NCBI GenBank assembly: GCA_039621445.1 | Contig: CP154955.1 | Coordinates: 6,004,785 to 6,068,784, forward strand | Origin: Euglena gracilis | Taxonomy: Eukaryota > Euglenida > Euglenophyceae > Euglenales | Direction: 5' to 3' | DNA: 64,000 nucleotides | Part shown: positions 49,993 to 61,200 of the stretch, piece after piece | How positions within the stretch are numbered: position 1 is the first letter of the stretch | How the letters are laid out: the number at the start of each line of letters is the position of its first letter | Translations under genes and position numbers: made by a program | Notes under the pieces: model-generated | Told to the model about the DNA's origin: nothing | The model's database searches: none | Seen by the model: only the letters and a program-made list of their open reading frames with translations

Positions 49993-52900
49993 TAAAGAAT
50001 AATGCAAACGCCCTCAGCAAAGAACCCACCAAATATGGCACCCTCAATTCACCCACAGCATTTTTTGAAAAGACGTTTTGTTTTTGCATTTGGCCATGTG
50101 CCTCAACTGTGGTCGTGTGTCTCAAATATATTTCCGTCGCCAAAAGACCTCCGCTGTCGATGCAGGGGTTCTGCTTTAGTGGCCCACGCGTTTGCTGGTG
50201 TGGAGATGAAGGTCTGTTCAATATTCAATTTTTTCAACAGCTGGTGAGCGAAAGATGGGTCTTTCCCATATTTTTGGCCGAAATGCCAAAAAAATTGACC
50301 CCCGCAAAAAGTCGGTCACCTGGGGGGGGGGGGCAACCCCAATAACTCCAATGACGGGGCCCTAAAAACCCTCTGAGCAAACCTGTGCTATTGCACCACC
50401 TGCAAGGCTGCTGGCTGGCTGGGGGGGGGGGGGGCTTCGGCGGGGGGGGCTTCGGCTCAAGCGACGTCCTGGTCCCCGGTGGCAAGCACTGTCGGTCACC
50501 CCCCCCTTTGGGTCCCGCATCACCCTTCATCATATTGCACCGACTTTGAGGGCCCTCAATGGTAACATTGGCCCTTTGTATAAAAATTGGCCAGAAATGG
50601 CGAAAAGCGGGCTAAAAAAAATGCCCGAAAACATTCGATCATCGAAAGTGCCTGCCCTCCCGGTTCCCGGTGGGGGAAAAATTGGCAACGATGACCACAG
50701 GTGGCGTGGAAAAAATTGGTGTGTCAAAATCAGGCAAAAAAAATTTCTGCCATTTCGGGGGCGGCTGCCAAACCTTTAGGAAATTTTTGGAAATTTCCAG
50801 CAGAAAAAAATTTGGCAGAACAAAATCCAATAATTTTTTCGCCCATTTTGGCCATGGCAGCAAAATTTTTATCCATCTCGATTTTTTTATCCAGCTTTTT
50901 TTGGCACCAATCCCCCCCTCGGCATGTCCCCCACACCCAGCTTGTCCTCGCAGCTCAAAGAGTGGAGGAAGCCGTCACACAGCTTCAGTTCCTGGATGCA
51001 GCCCGCATTCTTGAGCGTGCTCAGCACCCACATGGCGGAGTCGACCACCTTGCTGTGGGGAACGAGAGGGGGGGGGGGGGCGGGTAACAAACAACCAACG
51101 CTTCCGACTTACAACTTCAACCCCCCAAAAACACCCCCCGCTGATTTTGATCAGAAAGACACAAAACAGGTCCCAACCCCCCCCCCTGGGATTGTTGTGA
51201 GGGAGTCCAAAAAATAGACCCCCCTGAAACTGTGAAAACGTCCCCAGAATAGGTGATTTTTTTACTTTTTCTTTATTTTCACCCATTTTACATGTTTCAA
51301 AATTGGCATTTTTGAGAAAACCCTGACCAAACGATATCCCCCCGGAATATAATTGGTTGGTTGCAATCCACCCTGGGGGGGGGGATATCATTTGGCAAAA
51401 ATTTCCATATTTTTTTGGTTCAAAATTTGACCGCAAAATGCATTGTATCTATGTTGAACACCATCAAACTGGGTGGCGAAAGTCAAAACCCATCATGGGT
51501 GTAATTTCTGCTCAAAAAAGGGGCGTATTTTCCTTTCCGTTTTCAATCCAAACATGGTAGAATTCATGCAAAATATGCACAAAATATGGTTCCAGCTCCC
51601 AGGAAATCTCATTTTTTCTGTGGCAGTCTGTGAGAAACGGGGGGGGGGGATATTATTTGGGTGGCTGAAGTCAGGTCCCCAGGGGGGGGACATTATTTGG
51701 GGGGTTTAATCTTTGCACATTGCAAAAAAACCCTGCTTTTGGAACTATTACTGACCCTTCTATGGGAAGGCTTTATTTGGCCGAAAATTTCAGGAGAAAG
51801 CTTAAAAAAAATCACTCACCAAATTTCAGCCACGGACCCAAAAAGAAGACCCAAAATCTTTTTTTTTATTCACTGGGGGTGATTTTTACCTTAACTTTCC
51901 AACTTTGCCTGATTTCAGCATTTTAAGCCACATGCAGTTTATGAAGAAGAGAAAAGCTGCTCCACACTGGACTTTTGGCAAAGCTTTTTGTGGTAATTTT
52001 CTATCATGGCGGAAACCATGATAGAAAACTGGCAAGAAGATCCATGCCTCACTCCAGGCCATTTTCAGAAATGGGTCAAAATGGGTCTGAAATGGGCCTT
52101 GGATGCAAGAAAGCACGTACAAGACTGGGCAGGGCAGATAATATTGGGCTTTGCCTTCATTGATCCAACAATTGCAAACACACTAAACCAACGCAACACC
52201 TGCGGCACGTGGTGTTGCCCAGGTGAGGCGCCCCGAAGGTGACGTACGTCTCGAAGTAGTTGGAGTGCTGCTCGAGGAATGGGTGGCGCAGAGCCGCCCG
52301 GACCTGAGCATACCACACAATCCTTTCTGGAGGCCTTGCCTGCCGGGTGCAAGGCCGTGTTCATTTGCGCATGCCAGCAGGCCTGCTGTTGTTGCAACGG
52401 ACAGTTCCGATAACCCTTTTGCGTGCAACCTCGTACGTGTGACAGAATCATCGGGTTTGGGTTCGTGGTTTGAATCTTATCGAAATCAGGTTCCCCTGCA
52501 CTCCTGCTGGGATAGGCCGCATTCTTCGGAAAGTCTTTCTCCAGAAGGGTCTGTGCCCAGCAGGTATTCAAAAAAGCCACCCCCTTCCCCGGGGGGTCCT
52601 CCCCCAAATGGAAAAAAATTGCCTCCGGCACTGCATGGCACTACTAGCTAGCCTTGCTAGCAGGCCCCCCCCCCCCGGAGGGTCCACTGGAATTTCCTGA
52701 CCAAATCTGTACTAGCTGCAGCCCCCCCCCCCCCCCCCCCGCGGAGGATAATGAGAAACCCTTGAGAGAAGCCTGGTTCCCAGATTTGAATTCATTCCAG
52801 TACGGCAACTTGGTGACCAGATGTCGGAGAGGAAAATGGAAGTGATGTTGGGGATGCAGGGCGTTACCACGACGCCCCCCATCGAGTGGGCAACGAAGCT

Positions 52901-55900
52901 CAGTTTCCGGATGCGGAGGTTCTCGGACAAGATGTGGTCCTGAAATGGGGGGGGGCAATGACCTCCTGGGACTCTCCATCTCCTCCTCCACCCCCAACCT
53001 GGGTATCACAATGACCACACACCCCCATGTCAACTGTGGGTGGCACGTGTTGCGGCCAAGCCTTGGCTGAAGGACCCAGGAGGGTTCACTAGCAGGGAGT
53101 TCCGCAAGCTGCAGTCAGAACGTCAATGGGTAGACAGGAAAAAAATTCCTCCAGTGCTTTGTGGAAATGGGGGCTGTTCCCCCCCAAAAATGACAAAAAC
53201 AGGCATTTTGGCTGGTTTTTAGGCTAAAAGAGATTTTTAGATTTTTCGGCGCTTCACGTCAGTCAATGGAAAAAATCTTCTGCTAGTTTGGGCGACTGGC
53301 AACTCACCCCCTTCCCGTGGGGGGGGGGGGTCCACAAGAAAATCCATTGGTCAATTTGGACCAACTGCAGTCCACCCCCCCCTCGGGGGTGCCCTTAAGC
53401 ACTGGTCTGGTTGTGACCTTTGGCATGAAAGACAACGACTGTGGCCATAGAACCGAATGATGCAGAACCATACAGAAGATCTCCGCATTCGCAATCACCA
53501 AAAATCACGAAGATGGTGACGGCAGGGGGGCCTTGTCCCCAACAACTAAATCACATGACCACATATCATCCGTGTCAACCGGATCGAATGTGGCCAAGCT
53601 TGGGAGAGGGTCTCAGACAGGTACTGATCCCCTTGGGGTCCTTTTCTGTTCTGGCACCTTCAGCAGCGCCAGAGTGCTCGGGCTGCGTGCGTGGGCGCCA
53701 ATCGGCCCAAGCGTTTGGCTGTGCCTGACCCTGACCCCCTGGTCGGGGTCGGCATTGGGGTCAGGCCTCAGGGTCTGGGTCGGGCGTCAGGGTTGGGGGG
53801 CGGGGATCAGGGTCGGGGGTCAGGGTCCAGGTCGGGGGTCGAGGATCGGGGTCGGGGGTCAGGGTCCGGGTCGGGGGTCGAGGATCGGGGTCGGGGTTCG
53901 GGGGTCCGGGTCAGGGGTCGGGGATCGGGGTCGGGGTTCGGTGATCCGGGTCAGGGGTCGGGGATCAGGGTCGGGGGTCGGGGATCGGGCTTAGGCGGCC
54001 GGATTCGCACTTAAGAGTTTTTCTTTAGAATTTGCGCATTTGTGCAAATGCGCAAATTTTGCGAAATTCCTGGACCCTGTACCCTGACACACGAAACACG
54101 GCTTATGAACTATTTCAACCCTGTGTTGGAGGGGATGTGACTCCCAGTAGTTTGGTGTGCATGTTACTTACCAAGTAACGCGAAGAGGGCAGAGGGTGAG
54201 ACTTGTGCTGTTGTATGTCAAACAGAAGAGAGGCACACACCCCTTGTTACGACACTTGGAAATGGTGCTAAAGTGCTGGTTGAGCTGACTGTGATACTGC
54301 CGCCACCGATAAGAACACACCGAGCCTCATTACATCACATGCTACAGACTACGTCAGCCAGCCATCACGCAACTGACGTGTGTTTATGGGCGCATTTGCG
54401 CACACCAACATATTTACGTTTGTGGGCGCATTTGCGCAAATAAAACGTAAACCGATGAAGATAAAATGACGTGTTTATGGGCGCCAATGCGCCCACAAAC
54501 GTAAATTTGTTGGTGTGCGCATTTGCGTAAATGCGCACACCAACAAAGGTATGTTTATTTGCGCAAATGCGCAAATAAACATGTATTTTTACTTTCCATG
54601 TTAAAAGACTCCAATGAGGACCATGACCCTACGAGGTTTTAAAACGTGATGGGCGTGTTGGTGTGCGCAATTGCGCAAATAAACACAATTGCGTTGATGT
54701 GCGCATTTGCGCAAATGCGCAAATAAACATTTAATAAACCGCTTCAAAATGATGTGTTTCAGTGAGCCTTAACGCACACAAACAAAATTGTGTTTATTTG
54801 CGCAAATGCGCAAATAAACAAACGTCAGTTGTGTGATACCATCTCCTCCTCCGTGTCAGCTGGCGAACGCAATTCCTCACGCCAACCGTTGAGTTGCACC
54901 ATAATTACGTGGTGATGAAATTTGTGGTGAGAGGTAGTGTGTAATGCTCACTGGAACAAGGCATTTGACTGGCCAAAATTTGCCTGCCTTATGTGTATAC
55001 ATTTGTACTGCTGTTACCCGGCCCACACGGCCTGTTGTTTTGGCGTCATCTGTTTGGCAGTTAAACGTAATGAATTGATGACGTGCAAACGACCAGTGAC
55101 TGTTCGACACCTTTTCTGCAACAGTACTGCGTTGCAAGAGGTCAAAATTTGGCACCTGAAATACCCGGGATGTGTCAGACCGGAGTCCGTTTTCTGGTTT
55201 TTCTCCATCATTTTTCTCCTTGAAATACGTAAAACACACCGGTTTCTGTGCATAATTTGGGGGGAGTGAGTCCCACAGCTTTGATGCACCCAATCCAGTG
55301 GTAACGGTTCAACAATTCCTTGCACCCAAAGTGACGGGTGTTTGAGGGCCACCTTTCTTCGGCTGCTGGTTGCCATGCACTGGCACCACGTCATACCCCA
55401 GTCTCACACCCCGGTGGCAGGGTATAACGTGGCTGCTAAAGCTGGGTGTTGTTGCACCGGGGGGGGGGGGGTGGATGCCGGTCTGGTGGGTGCTGAAGCA
55501 TCAACAGCTAGCTGATGTGGCTGCAGCAGCGGAGGCCGCAGGCCAGAGGCAGGGCCATTGGGATCCTAAAATTGGTGCCGGTGGACGTGCACTGTTACTG
55601 GGTGGCTGCGCACCCACCTTCAGGAGATCCGCTGTCTCCACCTTCTGTGGGACCTGTCAATGGTCCAAAAACGGCACCATAACACCATATGCCGGAGGAG
55701 ACGGTATGGTCATTTGGGTTGAACCCATTCAGAAGCCACTAGGGGTGGTTGTTTGAGCGCCAAATGAAATCGCTTTTTGCTCCTCCATTGGTTGTTTATT
55801 TGCGCATTTGCGCGCATCACGTTGTTTGCGGGCGCAAATGCGCAAATAAACCAGATATAAATTGTGCAGTTTCTTCATGCAGTTTATTTGCGCATTTGCG

Positions 55901-58183
55901 CCCACAAACAATGTGATTTGCGCAAATGCGCAAATAAACCACATCTGCTTCTGGTGTTTGTCAGTTGTGTTTCCGTCACACTGTCCTTCTTTGTGTTTCT
56001 TTGCGCATTTGTGCAAATAAACACAGAACATGTTTGTTTGCGCATTTGCGCAAATGCGCGCATAAACACAATTTGTGTTTGTGTGCGCATTTGTGCCCAT
56101 GAGCTTGTGCGTCGACAAACAGTGTGACAAACCCACCAACTGGACGGCACGTTGGTCTGCGCACTCACGGCTCCTTTGTCACGCCGTTTATCAACAGCGT
56201 CAGTTCATGGGTGCCAAAGCCCAATCCTTGAAGGACATGTTTACGTTTATTTGCGCAAATGCGCAAATAAACATAAACACGTTGGTGCGCGCATTTGCGC
56301 AAATAAACACAATATTCTGTCCTTCCAGTGTTGGGATTCTTCTGCTGGGTTCTTTGCCACACAACTGGTTGTGTGGATCCCGGGTATAAGGCGGGTAGGA
56401 GACACCCGTCCCCTTCATTCCCTGCGGACCCTATTTCTTCCCCCCTGCGCTTCTCTTGTCAAACACCCCACACTTACCTTCCTTTCCCGTCGCCCTTCCC
56501 GCCGGCTTGGTCACACCACACCCACACCCCCCGACACTTCCTCCCTGCACTTTAACAAACACGCCAAAAACACCACACCAAGGCGCCGCAAGAAACGAAG
56601 TCCGGCAAACGCCCAGGACGCACACCGCCGGCAGCTCGGGCACACCCGGGGACACAGCCAAAAGAAGCGGGCAGTAAAGGTCCCATTCCTTTGCCGCTTT
56701 TTTGCGTTTTTTTCCGCTTCCAGGGGGGAAGGTCCCGGGGGTTTCGACGTACAAAGTCCATTTTCGGACCCCCCAAAAACACCATTTTTTGCCAAAGTCC
56801 CGGGGGTCATACCGCCAAAAACAGAATTTCGCTCATTTTTTTGCACTCTCTTGTCAATGTGTTTTCAAACCCCCCGGGGTCATACAGCCGAATCAAAAGA
56901 GAATCAAAAAAATTTGAAATTTGCGCAAGTGCGCAAATCAACATAAAAAAGCTTTAAGTGCGAATCCGGCCGCCTAAGTCAGGGTCGGGGGTCGGGGTCC
57001 GGGTTGGGGGTCGGGGTCCAGGTCGGGGGTTGGGGGTCGGGGTCGGAGGTCGGGGTCAGAGTTGGTGTCGGGGTCTGCCTGGGTTCGACCTCAGTGCCGC
57101 ACGGCAGCGACTGTCCACTGGCGTCGGTCCCCACGCCCCAGCCGACGGGCGCACCTGGATCTCACTGGCCAGGGCCTCCCCCATGGAGCCCAAACTGCTG
57201 TAGGGCATCTTCTCCAGGCTCTGCGCCAGCAGGTAGTCCATACGGCCCTTCGTCATGAACATCGCCATGTAGTTGCGGAACAGCCTGCAGGGGGGGGGGG
57301 GTGCCTCAGCGTTGGCGTTGGCCCGTCCTTTTGTGTGCACTCTCTGACTGCTGTTGAGCACATATGTGTGTTGTGTGTTGTTATGTGTCTTGTTTGTCCA
57401 TGCACATACTCCCCTGTGTCCAACGAGCATTAAATGGAATAGTTATGGTCCAAACAGGGGGTGTTCATTTGACAAGGGTGATTGTTGGACACGGGGAGGG
57501 GCGTGTGTTTTAGTGCGCATGTTATTGCGCCCATATCTGCGAATTACGACCGAGGCGACAAAAAAAAAAGACAAGATCTGTAGCACAAAAAAAGAGACAT
57601 TCCAAAACTGTCAACAACTCAGAAATGTCTTGCGCATTGGCAATGGCGCGCCATACCGCATTGGGGTAACATGGGGGGGGGGGGTGAGGCCCACCGAAAG
57701 TCGGCGCGGTTCCCCCGGAAGCCGTGGACGAACACCACCAAGTGGGTCCCGGCCACGTCCAGGAAGCTACCCCGGTCCCGGGGTCGGTCGAGGGTTTCGT
57801 CCAGCGCCTTCAGCAGCAGGCTGCCGGGGCTGCGCTGCGGCTCCTCTGCAGCAGGCGGCAGTGGTGACATATTCGGAACGTGAGGGAGATCTTCTTTTGG
57901 GAGCATGCAACTTTTTTATGACCCCCAGGGGATCACTTCCACTCTTCCAAATAGCAGTAAATCACCCAGAGGCTCGCCATTCTGGAATCCAAGGGTAAAA
58001 TGACCACAACCATGAAAAAAATGCCCAAAATTGACCAAAAAATAACTTATTGTTTGGTTCGGACTCAAGGGGAGGGCGGTCCAGCACCCACACCCTTTCT
58101 TGGGACAAACTTTTATTTCCCCCGGAAAAAAGTATTGTCTTACTCTGCTTTGTATATTTTCTCTCTTGCTCCTGATAGCCCAC

Positions 58184-58262
<79 letters not shown>

Positions 58263-61200
58263 TGAGTGAGTGAGTGAGTGAGTGAGTGAGTGAGTGAGTG
58301 AGTGAGTGAGTGAATGAGTGTGTGTGCATAGAGAGAGAGTGTGTGTGTGCCAACAACCAAGAGAAGAAGAGGGTGCCTACTCACAGTCACAGTCACATTC
58401 ACATTCACACTCACATCCTCACACATACCACTCACACACCCTTACCAGGGTTCGATATAAGGGCAGGTGGGGGGGGTCCGGGACACCCCCCACCTAAACA
58501 GTGGCGCGGTCTGGGTGACCAATTCGCGCCGAAATGCTGGGCCGAAAGCTCTTGATCCCCCAAAATGGCCAAAAGTGTCCTTTTAGGCACTTTTTGGAGA
58601 AAAAAAAATTGTCAAAAGTGAAAAAAACGCCAGAAGGAAAATTTTGACCTTTTGGGTGCCCCCGAGGTCGGTCCGGACCCCCCCTGGCAGGGGGGGGGGT
58701 CAGGACCCCCTCTCCGGTCCAGGGGGGGGGGGGGCATCCCCCACCTAAACCCCGTACGCCCTCGTTACATCGAACCCCGACCGTCACCCAATCACACCCA
58801 CTCAACTTAGACCCACACTCACACCCAGACCATACCATTGCTTAGCGACCCCGGGGGGGGGGGGGAGGGGTCAGTTTCCACTCCGTAAAAACCAGTCAGT
58901 CACTTTTTTCGGCCAAGCCAGCCAGTCACTTTACCCCCGGGGGGGGGGGGGGTCGGCCACTCAGGAAAACCAGTCACTTTTTGGCCTTTCAAGGCCATTT
59001 TTGGCCAAAATTTTCTCCGGCTCCTTTGGCGCCGGTTGGCCACTCAGCCACTTTTGGGTGATTTCTGACCTACCCCACCCCCGGGGGGAGGGGGTCATGG
59101 CCAAAAAACCAGTCAGTCACTCTGAAAAAAACCAGTCAGTCACCCCCCCGGGGGGGGGGGGGGGACAGGTGTTAAGCAATGGTCTGACCCAGACCCACAC
59201 TCACACTCACTCACTCACAGTCACAAACACACACCCTCAGGAAACAGTGCCACCAGCCTCTCCCCTTCCCGGCGGGCGTTGTAGGGGATCTCCAGCAGGG
59301 GTTTTTTTAAGAACGGGGGGAGGGAGGGGGGGGGGAGGGGGTCAGCACTCACCCACCCACCCCCTGGGGTGGGATCCCCAAAGAGAGGGGGGGTCCCGGG
59401 GAACCCACCCACTTTTGCCCGAAAATGGACAAAAATGCTAAAAATAGCACCCTTTTCAAAATTTTCGGCGCCTTTGGCGCCAAAAAAAGATATAGCCACC
59501 AGCCCCCACCCCCACCCCCCTGGGGGGGGGAGGGGGGGCCAAGGGACCCACCCACCCGCCGCCCCCCCCGGGGGAGGGGGTCCAAGACTTTAAAAAAAAA
59601 ACCCTGATCTCCAGCAGACTGACAGAGGAGCGGTTCGGGTACGTGAAGTACGTGGCGGACGAGAGCGTCGAGCTTGCCGCCCCGGTCCAGCGTTGCTGAG
59701 GCGGTCGCCAAAGGCAAAGGCGAGGAGCCGGCTGAGGTTGAAAACCCCGGGGGGTCTTGTAGTGCCCCGGTCGGGGTTTGCAGCCACACGGGCAAAAGTG
59801 CATTGACCGAGGGCCACTTTTGGCCGCACAAAAAATGGACAACAGTGTATGACACTGCCAGATGATGCGCTTTGACGTGTCAAAAAAGAAAAGCCGATAT
59901 TCACTAAAATGTATCACTAACACCTCAGGCATGAATCCCCCCAGAATAGGAACCCCCCTTCCCAACATAAGCCCCCCACCCCAGGCGGTTGGCGGTTGAG
60001 CAAAAATCCAAAAATAACCCTCCCCGGATCAAGACCACCTTTGGACGCAAACAACATGGGACAATGGGAAACTTTCTTGGAACACTACCAAAAAACCGAA
60101 TTCCGGGACAAAAGTGTGAAATTGTCTTTTGGATAATCCCCACCAAAAAAGAAAAAGCCCCCCCCCAAATATTCTTTTTGGTCCTTATTCTTTTTGGTCC
60201 GTTGCTGGAAACAAACCTCAAAAAAATTCATATTTTGGGAAATTAACTTTTTTTTAACAAAAAAACCTTCCTCCCCCCCCACAGGTTCGGATCTGGGCGC
60301 ATTAGGGTGGGTTCAAATCCTGAAACCCACAGCTGCAGGTATGTGTGGTTCCTTGTAGGGCGGAAATTTAAGCCATGCCACTCGACTGCATCGAATGCGG
60401 CAGCACATTTTATGAACTTGAAACACAAACTGCAAAAATAAACCTCCAAGGAGATCCTGGTCACCTTTTCAAGTGCAGATTAATTCATAAAGGTGCACCA
60501 TCAAGCAAATGCATTCACATACAGATCCAAACATACACATACAGATGCATATGCATTTATGCCCACACGCTGCACGCAGGTGTAAATGAATAACACATGT
60601 ATATTGCAAACATAGTCTTTTTACGTTTGTGCCCAGGATTTGGCATTTTGCGGGTTGCGGGTATTCGAAACCATTTAACGTGTTGGCGGTCTTCAAGGGG
60701 GTCGGCTGTTCTTGAGCACCCTGGCATTCCTTTCTGTTTTATGTGCTTATGCGGCCCGATGAAAGAGACCCCTTTTAGAATGCTGCTGCTGCGCTGCAGC
60801 AGCGCAAGGCTGCCCGGGGTCGTGGCCAGCCCCGGCTGCAGCGCATGAAGCGCCAGGGCTCGCTCCGCCCGGAAGAACACCTTGATGAGTCCGACAAACA
60901 GCGACGCCGGGCTGCGAGAGAGGGGACACCTGGGCTGTACGGGAAGGCCTGGTTGGGGGGGTCCAAGCTTTAAAGAAAAAAACCTGGTCTGGACCCCCTC
61001 CCGTGTAAAGACCAATCATTCAACGTTCTCATGATGTCGGGGCAGAAATCCAAAGTTCCAAAGAAATATGATTTTTATTTGAATTTAACTTGACACTAAT
61101 TTAACACTTTAATTTAACACTTTCGGAATTCTGGTGGAAAGCATACCCTACATACCCTACTATTGCTATTACTGTTACCGTTACCGTGACTGTTAACGTT

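Larger units (their letters stand above)
57846..59234. other. Intron with microsatellite and MITEs
   Basis: Carries the compound microsatellite and the two inverted-repeat elements annotated separately. No coding sequence is seen. Confidence 0.5.

Noticed and set aside
53740-53989. ggggtc array as telomere or CRISPR
   Set aside because: Irregular minisatellite that continues on the far side of an inserted transposon. No unit matches a telomere repeat.
56152-56946. 264-codon plus-strand open frame in the 3-kb transposon
   Set aside because: Arg/Pro/Thr-rich, without motifs, overlaps a frame on the other strand and includes gcgcaaat repeats. Coding is not supported.
58180-58440. Val/Cys- and Thr/His-rich open frames
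   Set aside because: Products of the (GT)n/(GTGA)n microsatellite.
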